Positions 9,438-17,419 of a DNA stretch of 64,000 nt are shown here, in pieces. The position numbers and the translations under genes were made by a program. The notes below the pieces were generated by a model. The model was not told the origin of the DNA, ran no database searches, and worked only from the letters and a program-made list of their open reading frames with translations. The stretch comes from Pantoea sp. A4 (GTDB taxonomy: Bacteria > Pseudomonadota > Gammaproteobacteria > Enterobacterales > Enterobacteriaceae): NCBI RefSeq assembly GCF_000295955.2, contig NZ_ALXE01000020.1:62001-126000 (forward strand), in the 5' to 3' direction. The first letter of the stretch is position 1. Each line of letters starts with the position of its first letter.

Positions 9438-10754
9438 TCAGCGTAGTAAATCCACCAGCGCTATAAGCGCTTCATCGGTTTCTAGCCGGCATGCCTGCAA
9501 TAACTGTGTAGCCTTCTCAGCTGTTTCTGACTTCACGGCCTGTTGCAACTTACCTTCGACATCCACCGGCACCGCCACAGATTGCTGACGGGTGCGACGA
9601 CAAATCAGCTTCTCACCCGACTGCAATGTCACCGCCACCTCATGGAAACGCAGGGAGGGGTTAAGCGCATCAGGTGGGGCGCTCATATCCTCATGGCGAT
9701 GCACTTTCCCGGCCAATGGCATCACGGCTGGATTAACGTCACCTTCGGCAAAGTCTTGCAGGCGCAGATCGTCATAGATCAACATGGCTGCAATCACATA
9801 CTCCAGACTGAAACGCGCTTCAATGCCGCTGTTCGGTTTGCGCACTGATGCTGCAAGGTCTCCACCGGGTGGGAAGGTTACATCGATATGGACAATCTGT
9901 GCCAACAGGCTTTCCAGCGATTGTCCGCTGGCCAACCACTCACGGCGTAGAATGCGCGCAGCTTCTGCTGCACTGTGTGTACCGCCACAGGTGGCAAACG
10001 GCTTAAATTCCAGCCCTGGCGTTACGATGCGCCACGGGGCACCCCAGTGTTCAATAAGTTTTTCTGGCTGTTGCTGACCATTGCCGGTGGCGGCCAGAAA
10101 CGCCTCAATCACCCCCTGTTTTTGTCCTTCAATACCGGCCATCACCAGTTGAGCTGAAGCTACCGCGCGTTCTGCGGCGAGTCCGGCATGCAGCGGTTTG
10201 ATAGCGGAACCAAACTGGGCGCGCAAACCGCTGGCCTGAGTGGCGGCAATACCCAACAAAGAAGCAGTTTGGTCTTCTGACAGTTGCAGCAGGCGGGCTA
10301 ACGCAGCGGCGGCAACAATGGTTCCCTGGCTGGCGGTATTATGATAGCCCAATGCATAGTGCTGCTGGCTGGCAGCCTGACCTAAGCGCCCGGCGACCTC
10401 AATACCAATCGCATAAGCATCCAACAGGTGTGAAACTGCTGTGCGCTGCCCATGAGCAACCATGGCAAACAGGGCGGGCAAGATCGCCACGCTAGGATGA
10501 CCACGGAAATCGGCATGAAAATCATCATAGTCCAGAGCGTGACCGGCATAGCCCCACAGCAATGCGAGTGAACGGGCAGAACCATCGTGATACACGCTGC
10601 GCAATGCGGGCAGAGAGCTGTCCGGGACATGTCCACGCAGTACGGGCCAGGTCACCGCGATATAGTCGATCACGCCGCGTTGCGCATGCTGGCGTGCTTC
10701 CGCATCCGGCTCACTAAAGAGGATGCGCTTAACGAGTGCGCTAGTCAGGCTCAC
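9438..10754 (-). CDS. MmgE/PrpD family protein (YxeQ-like)
   Basis: About 438 aa of the MmgE/PrpD superfamily, which includes 2-methylcitrate dehydratase and cis-aconitate decarboxylase. Family traits visible are the GYAGHALDYDD segment near the N-terminus and the later FKPFATCGGTHS motif. The start is taken as the GTG at 10754, which overlaps the stop of the M20 gene (GTGA) and has GGAG about 7 nt upstream. The extra residues in the longer frame are unlike the family. It is the last gene of the minus-strand acetyltransferase-deacylase-MmgE operon. In the Bacillus yxe operon the same family sits beside the same partners. It could process the carbon fragment released by C-S cleavage, for example an oxo- or hydroxy-dicarboxylate, but that chemistry is not shown by the sequence. 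Confidence 0.85.
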   Translation of the reverse strand: MSLTSALVKRILFSEPDAEARQHAQRGVIDYIAVTWPVLRGHVPDSSLPALRSVYHDGSARSLALLWGYAGHALDYDDFHADFRGHPSVAILPALFAMVAHGQRTAVSHLLDAYAIGIEVAGRLGQAASQQHYALGYHNTASQGTIVAAAALARLLQLSEDQTASLLGIAATQASGLRAQFGSAIKPLHAGLAAERAVASAQLVMAGIEGQKQGVIEAFLAATGNGQQQPEKLIEHWGAPWRIVTPGLEFKPFATCGGTHSAAEAARILRREWLASGQSLESLLAQIVHIDVTFPPGGDLAASVRKPNSGIEARFSLEYVIAAMLIYDDLRLQDFAEGDVNPAVMPLAGKVHRHEDMSAPPDALNPSLRFHEVAVTLQSGEKLICRRTRQQSVAVPVDVEGKLQQAVKSETAEKATQLLQACRLETDEALIALVDLLR

Positions 10755-11890
10755 GGTTGTGCTCCGTCGAGTGATAACAGCGCGGCTTCTGCTAACTGCG
10801 CCAGATACTGCGCGGTTGGCCATAATACCGTGTCGTTAATACGAAATGCCGGATGATGCAGTGCGTAAGGTTCGCCAGTGCCAATCATCATAAAGGCACC
10901 TGGCAGTTTTTGCTGGTAGAAAGCAAAATCTTCGCCGATCGGGCTGGCTTCCACCACTCTTGCTTCGAATCCGCTGCGATCGGCCTGTTGCAGTGCAAAA
11001 TCTGCCCAGTGGGCATCGTTGACCACCGAAGGCGGCCCGGCTTGCCAGTCAAACTCTACTTCAGCACCAAAAGCGGCGGCGATGCCCAGCACAATTTCTC
11101 GGAAACGCTTTTCAAGCAGTTCACGCGTGGTTTGTGAGAACGAACGCACCGTGCCTTCCAGCCAGGCACTGTCAGGAATAACGTTCCAGGTGCTGCCGCT
11201 GTGAATTTGTGTAATGGAAACCACCGCATTGTCCGATGACGGGGCGTTACGACTAATCAGGGTCTGCGCTGCGCTGACAATCTGAGCGGCAATCACGATC
11301 GGATCGTTACCATCATGGGGGCGTGCAGCGTGACTGCCGGTGCCTTTCACGGTAATGGTAAAGCGATCAACCGCAGCGGTCAGTGGGCCGGGTTTACTGC
11401 CGACCACGCCAGCGGGCAGGGTGGGATCGTTGTGAATGCCAAAGATGGCACGGGCATTGTCCAGCGCGCCAGTGGCGATGATGTCCGGTGCGCCTTGCCC
11501 GGTCTCTTCGGCCGCCTGGAACAGGATACGCACCGGGCCTGTCAGGTGCTGCTCGCGCTGCTTCAGCAGAATAGCGGCACCCAGAGCGGCGGAACTGTGA
11601 AAATCATGGCCGCAGGCGTGCATCACCCCAGGATTTTGCGAAACAAAGTCAACACCGGACTGCTCTTCAATCGGCAGGGCATCAATATCTGAACGTAATA
11701 CCACTAATGGCCCTTGTTGCGGTCCCACCTCGGCCACCAGACCGGTCTTCAGCGGGAGATCCAGCACGCGAATGTGATAATTTTCCAGCTGTTGGCGAAT
11801 GCGTGCAGTGGTTTCAAACTCCTGGTTGGAGAGTTCAGGGTGGCGATGCAGTTCGTGGCGGAAAGCGATCAGTTGTTGTTCCAGACTCAT
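10751..11890 (-). CDS. M20-family metal-dependent amidohydrolase, predicted N-acetyl-S-substituted-cysteine deacetylase (YxeP-like)
   Basis: M20D peptidase/amidohydrolase (379 aa). Metal and catalytic motifs present are MHACGHDFHSS, AAEETGQGA, GIHNDPT, GSHAARPHDG and GEDFAFY. The motif Cys is typical of the hippurate and N-acetyl-cysteine branch. In the Bacillus S-(2-succino)cysteine route an enzyme of this family removes the acetyl group after oxidative C-S cleavage and frees cysteine. The acetyltransferase lies just upstream (3-nt gap between stop and start), and the MmgE/PrpD gene overlaps the stop by 4 bp, so the three are surely co-transcribed. Two further M20 paralogues lie at 26008 and 36124, each beside its own flavin monooxygenase. 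Confidence 0.9.
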   Translation of the reverse strand: MSLEQQLIAFRHELHRHPELSNQEFETTARIRQQLENYHIRVLDLPLKTGLVAEVGPQQGPLVVLRSDIDALPIEEQSGVDFVSQNPGVMHACGHDFHSSAALGAAILLKQREQHLTGPVRILFQAAEETGQGAPDIIATGALDNARAIFGIHNDPTLPAGVVGSKPGPLTAAVDRFTITVKGTGSHAARPHDGNDPIVIAAQIVSAAQTLISRNAPSSDNAVVSITQIHSGSTWNVIPDSAWLEGTVRSFSQTTRELLEKRFREIVLGIAAAFGAEVEFDWQAGPPSVVNDAHWADFALQQADRSGFEARVVEASPIGEDFAFYQQKLPGAFMMIGTGEPYALHHPAFRINDTVLWPTAQYLAQLAEAALLSLDGAQP

Positions 11891-11893
11891 ACG

Positions 11894-12436
11894 TCAAACT
11901 CCAGGCTGCTGAGCAGCGAGCTTTTCCCACCAGACGTCATGTTGCGACTGGTTCAGGACTTTTTTCATATACAGGGTGATGTGGCCTTTGCCAAGGTCCG
12001 TGGTATGCATGGCTTCATAACCGCGTTTCAGATACATCTCTTTCAACCACGGATGGCTGATAGCGGTGCCCAGTGAAACTGCCGGTGCTCGCAGTTGGGC
12101 AATCAGCACCTCTTGTTCCAGTCGATCCAACACCTGGCGGCCAAAGTGGTGCCCGGCATAGTCAGGATGCGCGCCGAACCAGCCAATATGCGGTAAACCA
12201 AACGGGCCTGGCAGAGGTCCCCATGGATAGCGAATGGTCACTGAGGCAACCATAACGCCATCGGCGTACAGTGCATAAACGCCGTGTGAGGCGAGATGCT
12301 GTGTCGCCTGCTCGAGTGTCGCGGTTGCGGCATCAAACTTAATTCCCAGCGCTTTAACTGGCGCATAAGCGGCGTGCATCAGGTCCAGATACGTGCGGAC
12401 TTCATCACTGCGTACCTGACGAAAATCGAGTTGCAT
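11894..12436 (-). CDS. GNAT N-acetyltransferase, predicted S-substituted-cysteine N-acetyltransferase (YxeL-like)
   Basis: GNAT-fold protein (180 aa) with motif A around HPDYAGHHFGRQVLDRL, which should bind acetyl-CoA, and a C-terminal strand near GLGKGHITLYMKK. In the yxe/ytm pathways the first step is N-acetylation of the S-substituted cysteine, which makes it a substrate for the monooxygenase. It is the first gene of a three-gene minus-strand operon and is divergent from the monooxygenase gene across a 216-bp shared promoter region. Function is inferred mainly from conserved gene partners. Confidence 0.85.
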   Translation of the reverse strand: MQLDFRQVRSDEVRTYLDLMHAAYAPVKALGIKFDAATATLEQATQHLASHGVYALYADGVMVASVTIRYPWGPLPGPFGLPHIGWFGAHPDYAGHHFGRQVLDRLEQEVLIAQLRAPAVSLGTAISHPWLKEMYLKRGYEAMHTTDLGKGHITLYMKKVLNQSQHDVWWEKLAAQQPGV

Positions 12437-12652
12437 AACGTTCCCCGGAATAGTGATTTCAGGCTAAGGAAGAAAGAAGAAAAAAACCAAGGGATCAAGA
12501 TTACAGGAAAGCGATTATGTTCTATATGTGAAAAACAGATAAGCAAATGCAAATATGAGATTTAGAAAGGGCGGCTTTTATCAGCGCTAAGCGGTAAAAT
12601 GCCGTAATTGATTCTGTTTATGCATTATGCACTTTTTTGAACCAGGAAGATT
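12437..12652. promoter_or_regulatory. Divergent promoter region between acetyltransferase operon and monooxygenase
   Basis: This 216-bp gap is AT-rich in its middle part and must hold promoters for both directions. TTATGTTCTATATG near 12513-12526 and TTTATGCATTATGCAC near 12618-12633 are possible promoter or operator material. No operator could be assigned. No regulator gene is present inside this cluster. Confidence 0.5.
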
Positions 12653-13954
12653 ATGCAAAGTTCATCACAACAACGTCGTTTGCGCTTGGGTCTGTTTGTA
12701 CAACCGGTTGGTCAGCACGTGAGCGGCTGGCGGTTGACGGAAAATCTCGGATCGCCAACCGATATCGATTGGCTGATCACGCTGGCTAAGAAAGCGGAAG
12801 CGGGCACTTTTGATCTCTTCTTCGTTGGCGATGCGCTGGCGACCAGCATGTATCGACTGCCATCCACCATGGCGCGCCTTGAGCCACTGACCCTGTTGTC
12901 AGCACTGGCCGTCAACACGCGCCGTATTGGTCTGGCCGCAACGGCTTCCACCACGTTTAGCGATCCCTTTACTATGGCGCGTGCGTTCTCCTCGCTGGAC
13001 CACATCAGCCGTGGCCGTGCCGCATGGAATGTCGTGACTTCCTTCTCTGCTGACGTCGCACGTAACTTTAGCCGTGAAGATATGCCGAACCACGCAGAGC
13101 GCTATGGCCGTGCGCGTGAGTTCCTGGACGTGGCTTTCAAACTGTGGGAAGGCTGGGAAGAGGGGGCGGTGCAGCCAGACGCAGCGAGCGGCCGTTACTT
13201 CGTGGATGAAAAAATTCAGCCTATCAACCACCAGGGTGAGCATTTCCAGGTGCAGGGACCGCTCAACATCACCCGTTCTCCACAGGGACGTCCAGTGATT
13301 ATCGAAGCCGGCTCCTCTGCCGATGGGCAAAAACTGGCCGCAGAGACCGCAGAAGTGATCTTCACCGCGGCGGCGAGTCTGGAAGAGGCGCAAACGTTCT
13401 ATCGTTCGCAGAAAGAACAGGTGGTTGCGGCAGGTCGTAACCCAGAGCACGTGGTGATTATGCCGGGTGTGATGCCGATTGTTGGACGCACGCGTGAAGA
13501 AGCACAGGCACTGTGGAAAGAACTGAACTCACTGGTTGATATCGAAAATGGTTTACGTCAGCTCTCGCTGCGTTTCAGCATGGATATGTCCCAGTTCCCA
13601 CTGGATGGCCCGGTACCGGAAGTTCCGCTGGGTGAAGGGAATCAGAGCCGTGTGAAACTGATGACCGATATGGCAAAACGCGAAAACCTGACGCTGCGTG
13701 AGTTAGCTGCGGTTGCAGCAGGTTCACGTGGTCACCGTGTGATTGTCGGTACGGCTGAAGATATTGCCGATGACTTCCAGCTCTGGCTGGAGCAGGGTGG
13801 CGCAGACGGTTTCAACATCATGCCTGCGGTGATGTCAGAACAACTGGATCTGTTTGTTGAGCTGGTTATCCCTGAACTGCGCCGCCGTGGGCTGTTCCAT
13901 GAAGATTATGAATACGCGACACTGCGTGAAAACTTAGGTTTACCGGTGGCCTGA
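12653..13954 (+). CDS. FMN-dependent NtaA/SnaA/DszA-family monooxygenase (YxeK-like)
   Basis: Bacterial-luciferase-superfamily TIM-barrel monooxygenase (433 aa) of the NtaA/SnaA/DszA/SoxA branch. Branch features are [46 protein letters not shown] and PQGRPVIIEAGSS. These enzymes use FMNH2 from a separate reductase and O2. The Bacillus counterpart attacks the sulfur-bound carbon of N-acetylated S-(2-succino)cysteine so that the C-S bond breaks. It is read alone, divergent from the acetyltransferase operon, and is followed by a hairpin terminator. A paralogue lies at 37339. No flavin reductase gene was seen anywhere in the window. Confidence 0.9.
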   Translation: MQSSSQQRRLRLGLFVQPVGQHVSGWRLTENLGSPTDIDWLITLAKKAEAGTFDLFFVGDALATSMYRLPSTMARLEPLTLLSALAVNTRRIGLAATASTTFSDPFTMARAFSSLDHISRGRAAWNVVTSFSADVARNFSREDMPNHAERYGRAREFLDVAFKLWEGWEEGAVQPDAASGRYFVDEKIQPINHQGEHFQVQGPLNITRSPQGRPVIIEAGSSADGQKLAAETAEVIFTAAASLEEAQTFYRSQKEQVVAAGRNPEHVVIMPGVMPIVGRTREEAQALWKELNSLVDIENGLRQLSLRFSMDMSQFPLDGPVPEVPLGEGNQSRVKLMTDMAKRENLTLRELAAVAAGSRGHRVIVGTAEDIADDFQLWLEQGGADGFNIMPAVMSEQLDLFVELVIPELRRRGLFHEDYEYATLRENLGLPVA

Positions 13955-13961
13955 TAAAACT

Positions 13962-13984
13962 AAGCCAGCCGTTGAGGCTGGCTT
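13962..13984. terminator. Hairpin terminator between monooxygenase and hns-like gene
   Basis: The 9-bp perfect stem AAGCCAGCC / GGCTGGCTT with loop GTTGA is followed by TTCGCTT. It sits 8 bp after the monooxygenase stop and just before the stop of the convergent hns-like gene, so it may serve both. Confidence 0.75.
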
Positions 13985-13988
13985 TCGC

Positions 13989-14378
13989 TTAAATCAGGAA
14001 GTCTTCCAGAGAGCCACCGTTGTCGATGGCTTTCTTAATCGGTGAAGGTGTGCGACCCTGGCCGGTCCATGTCTTTTCCGCGCCATCTTCATCGGTGTAG
14101 CGGTATTTTGCTGGGCGCGCGGCGCGAGTTTTGGTCTCCTGAGCACTTCCCATCAACTCGCTGATATCAATTCCATCATTGAGCAGCATGGCACGATACT
14201 GAGCAAGCTTATCGGCTTTTTCCTGACTGGCAGCGTTTTCTGACGCCATTTCTTCGCGCCGTTCTGTAACTACCACTGAGAATTTATCTAACATCTCATC
14301 AAGCATGTCCACGTCCATTTCACGGACCAGAGCACGCAACGTGCGAATGTTATTTAAAGACTTTAACGCCTCGCTCAT
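13989..14378 (-). CDS. H-NS-family nucleoid protein (H-NS/StpA paralogue)
   Basis: 129 aa with the whole H-NS plan: the N-terminal oligomerisation region begins [20 protein letters not shown], a coiled-coil/linker follows to about residue 80, and the C-terminal DNA-binding domain carries [20 protein letters not shown] (AT-hook-like QGR loop). The protein silences AT-rich, horizontally gained DNA. Divergence in the linker, and placement between accessory clusters instead of beside tdk or galU, suggest a secondary H-NS/StpA-like copy, not the main hns. It is monocistronic between two hairpins. Confidence 0.9.
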   Translation of the reverse strand: MSEALKSLNNIRTLRALVREMDVDMLDEMLDKFSVVVTERREEMASENAASQEKADKLAQYRAMLLNDGIDISELMGSAQETKTRAARPAKYRYTDEDGAEKTWTGQGRTPSPIKKAIDNGGSLEDFLI

Positions 14379-14503
14379 TCATTATCCTTTATAAAACTGC
14401 TTTATCTGAGTCGGGGAGTCTACGGCAAAAAGAGAAAGAAAGCGATATGAGTAAAGCGACGAAATTTACGCTGAAGACGTAACATCATTTCATAACAAAT
14501 AAA

Positions 14504-14527
14504 CGGAACGAAGCGCTCTTCGTTCCG
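14504..14527 (-). terminator. Hairpin terminator downstream of citrate-type transporter
   Basis: The perfect 10-bp stem CGGAACGAAG / CTTCGTTCCG with loop CGCT lies 15 bp past the transporter stop on the minus strand and is followed there by TTTATTTG. Confidence 0.7.
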
Positions 14528-14541
14528 AATAGTGGAATTAA

Positions 14542-15837
14542 TTAACTCGAGTGATAAAAGGGAAAACCGGCTGTTACCAAACTGGCGACCAGTAATACTA
14601 GTGATGTTGCACAAGACCAACGCAGGGTGTTGCGCTGCACCTGGGCATAATCCTGTTGCAGCATGCCCACCAGCAAATAGGTCGAAGCCACTAAGGGGCT
14701 GAGGATATGTACCGGTTGCCCTACTAATGCGGCTCGTGCCATCTCGATAGGCTCAATCCCATACTGTCCTGCGGCTTCAACCAGCACTGGCAGCATCCCG
14801 AAATAGAACACATCGTTAGACACCATCCAGGTCACCGGAATACTGATTATCGCTGTAATCAGGGCGAGGTAAGGGCCGAGCGTATCCGGGATGACATGGA
14901 CAATCCCTTTTGCCAGGCTGTCCGCCATCCCAGTACCGGAGAAGATGCCCGTAAAGACGGCGGCGGCAAAAATCAGGCTCGCAACGGAGAGAATCGCTCC
15001 CGCATGCTTTTGCAGCTGTTCCTGTTGTTCTGACAGTTTCGGATAGTTAATCAGGAACATTAGCGCGGTGGCTAACATAAACAGCCACGGCATCGGGATC
15101 ACATCCAGTACCAGAACGGTCATCAGTGCAATGGTCAATGCCCAGTTACACCAGAAACGCCAGGCCGGACCACTGTTTTCCGGCAGTGAGAGTGTTGGCA
15201 CTGTTGAAGAGATCTCTGGCGAGAAACCCAGACGGCGTCTCTCCTGACGGCCGAATATCCAGGCCATGACAAATGTCCACACGACGCAGGCCAATAATGG
15301 CAGCAGCATCGGAACAAATAACGATGAAATATCGGCTTTCACTGCGGCTGCGGCACGCGCCGTTGGACCACCCCAGGGAAACATATTACCCAACCCGGTA
15401 CATTGCAGCAGGATGCAAGCCGCTTTCAGTTTTGATAATCCCACACGTTCGTAAATGGGCAGAAAAGCGGAGAGTACGATCATATATACCGTAGCGCCAT
15501 CACCGTCCAGGGCCACAATAAAACCCAGTAATGCAGTGCCGAGATATATTTTTACCGGATCGCTATCAACAGAAGAGACGATTCTTCTGATGATGGGATC
15601 AAACATCCCGGCGTCGGTAACGCTCATAAAATAGAGCATGGCAAAAATCAGCATCACCCCGGTGGGTGCAACGGTACGCAACCCTTTCACCACCATCTCT
15701 CCGGTATCTGCTGTGTGTCCGGCCAGCAGGGCGAAAAGGGTAGGGATCAAGATCAAAGCGGTTATCGCCGACATTTTTTTGCTCAAAAGCAAGCCAATAA
15801 AAGTGACGATCATAAGCAGGCTGATGATCAATAGCAT
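14542..15837 (-). CDS. CitMHS-family citrate/metal-citrate:proton symporter
   Basis: Inner-membrane carrier (431 aa) with about 11-12 hydrophobic segments starting MLLIISLLMIVTFIGLLLS. CitMHS-type features are the LGFIVALDGDGATVYMIVL and GNMFPWGGPTARAAAA stretches. Family members import citrate complexed with Mg2+ or Ca2+ together with protons; related anions are possible. It is transcribed divergently from the LysR gene at 16175, which is the obvious candidate regulator. It shows no truncation. Confidence 0.87.
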   Translation of the reverse strand: MLLIISLLMIVTFIGLLLSKKMSAITALILIPTLFALLAGHTADTGEMVVKGLRTVAPTGVMLIFAMLYFMSVTDAGMFDPIIRRIVSSVDSDPVKIYLGTALLGFIVALDGDGATVYMIVLSAFLPIYERVGLSKLKAACILLQCTGLGNMFPWGGPTARAAAAVKADISSLFVPMLLPLLACVVWTFVMAWIFGRQERRRLGFSPEISSTVPTLSLPENSGPAWRFWCNWALTIALMTVLVLDVIPMPWLFMLATALMFLINYPKLSEQQEQLQKHAGAILSVASLIFAAAVFTGIFSGTGMADSLAKGIVHVIPDTLGPYLALITAIISIPVTWMVSNDVFYFGMLPVLVEAAGQYGIEPIEMARAALVGQPVHILSPLVASTYLLVGMLQQDYAQVQRNTLRWSCATSLVLLVASLVTAGFPFYHSS

Positions 15838-16174
15838 AGTTATTTCCTATATCAGAGGTTTATTATTTTTTACAATCATGCATCACAAAAAATACAAATA
15901 TGAAACAGTTCTGGCGTTGGTGTTTTTCATTTTTCAGTCGTAAATAGTCATGGTTATTAATTAACGCTGACTGGTGTCGATCATTTTATGTTCGGAGTAT
16001 TCCCCTGTGATTTTAGTGCCGGTTTATTGACAGTGTCGTTTTTGACACTGATATTTACAACCTATTTAGGCTTTACCTTCCGGTCCCTTCTCCAATGCTG
16101 TATAACCATCCTGGCATTACCTGAAGATAAATAATATTCTCTCATTTTTATGACTAAATTCCTGGCAGGAATGA
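15838..16174. promoter_or_regulatory. Divergent control region with inverted repeat, CitMHS / LysR
   Basis: This 337-bp AT-rich gap has no gene. It carries the perfect inverted repeat CAGTGTC-N6-GACACTG at 16031-16050, a possible regulator binding site, about 125 bp before the LysR start. Promoters for both directions are expected here, but no clear -35/-10 pair could be fixed. Confidence 0.5.
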
Positions 16175-17053
16175 ATGGAACTGAAAGATCTACATTACCT
16201 ACTGGCGGTACGCGAGACCGGGCACCTGGGCAAGGCCGCTCAGTCCCTTGGTATCACTCAGCCCGCGCTGACAAAATGCATCCAGCGCCTTGAGAAAATG
16301 TACTCAACCCGACTCATTCTGAAAGTTGGCCGTGGCATGCAACTGACGGAAGCGGGCATCCTACTTTGTGAACGTGCTCAAAAAGTTGTCCACCTGATGC
16401 AGGTGACACGACAAGACATGCAGGCTCTGGGAGAGGGCAAAGCAGGCGTGATTCGCATTGGCGTTGCCGCAACTGCCGCAGAATTCATGTTGCCACAGCT
16501 AACACATGAACTGCTGATGCGTGCCCCTACTGCCGTACTGGAAGTGCAGGTGGGTCTGAACGATCTGCTGCAGAAAAAACTGCGTGAGAACAAGATCGAT
16601 CTGATTTTGGGCTTCTTACCGGGTCAAAATAATGAATTTGTTACCCGGCCGCTGGTAGAAGATCCGGTGGTGGTGGTTGCCAGCCGTAACCACCCGCTAG
16701 CGGGCATTCATCCTACACCAGAACAGCTAGAGCAATATCGCTGGTTACTGACTTCAGATAACGTAGCGACGCGGCAATGGTTAGAGCAGCGCTTGCGCAG
16801 CGGGGGCTATGCGGCACCCAGAGTCCAGATGTTAAGTAATACCATGTCACCCATGCGCCAGGTGATTGCGCAGACCCAACTGCTGAGTTTTATTTCTCGC
16901 CGTTTGTTACAGGGGCAGGAGTTATTAACTGAAATTCATCTGCCGTTGGTGATTATGCCGCGTACTTTTGGCTGGCAGTTCCGCTCATTGAGTGAACTCT
17001 CACCTGCTTCACGTCTGCTAGTCGAACTGGCCGAAAAACACTGGCGCTGGTGA
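16175..17053 (+). CDS. LysR-family transcriptional regulator
   Basis: 292 aa. The N-terminal winged helix-turn-helix is clear (HLGKAAQSLGITQPALTKCI), followed by a linker helix and a periplasmic-binding-like effector domain from about residue 90 (GVIRIGVAA). The ATG at 16175 is preceded by CAGGA; the ATG at 16171 is out of frame. Divergence from the CitMHS gene suggests it controls that transporter in response to a carboxylate. It could also act on the receptor gene 366 bp downstream. Confidence 0.88.
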   Translation: MELKDLHYLLAVRETGHLGKAAQSLGITQPALTKCIQRLEKMYSTRLILKVGRGMQLTEAGILLCERAQKVVHLMQVTRQDMQALGEGKAGVIRIGVAATAAEFMLPQLTHELLMRAPTAVLEVQVGLNDLLQKKLRENKIDLILGFLPGQNNEFVTRPLVEDPVVVVASRNHPLAGIHPTPEQLEQYRWLLTSDNVATRQWLEQRLRSGGYAAPRVQMLSNTMSPMRQVIAQTQLLSFISRRLLQGQELLTEIHLPLVIMPRTFGWQFRSLSELSPASRLLVELAEKHWRW

Positions 17054-17260
17054 GCAAAGCGAAAATGCACGCACGGATGTCGTGCATCTTCTCCTCGCGT
17101 TAAAGGATTTACAGTTCTGCCTTCGCCCCAATAAAGATATATTTTCACTTCGATACTCACGCAGCAAAACTATTATTCCGCGCAGCTCAGATGAAATAAT
17201 TTCATTGAGGCAAGCGTTATTGTAAATAATCGGTAGCTACTGACAGTAACAACTTGCGCT

Positions 17261-17279
17261 GATAATAATAATGCGTATA
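17261..17279 (+). promoter_or_regulatory. Possible Fur box upstream of FhuE-like receptor
   Basis: GATAATAATAATGCGTATA matches about 14 of 19 positions of the Fur consensus GATAATGATAATCATTATC. The match is best in the left two hexamers. It lies 140 bp before the receptor start in the 366-bp gap 17054-17419, which otherwise shows no gene. The distance is long, so assignment is tentative. Confidence 0.4.
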
Positions 17280-17419
17280 GTTCTCATCAGCATTCTGTAA
17301 GTTATGCTGAATGATTCAGCATAGTTTAGGTGAAGCCTATCGTCTCGCCCCGTTCAGAGTGGGCAATGCGTTTGTCTGCACCTCTTCCAACACAACAATA
17401 AAAGCCGTCAGAGGATTTC

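Noticed and set aside
11315-11692. 125-codon plus-strand frame opposite the M20 gene
   Set aside because: Antisense shadow in high-GC coding DNA.
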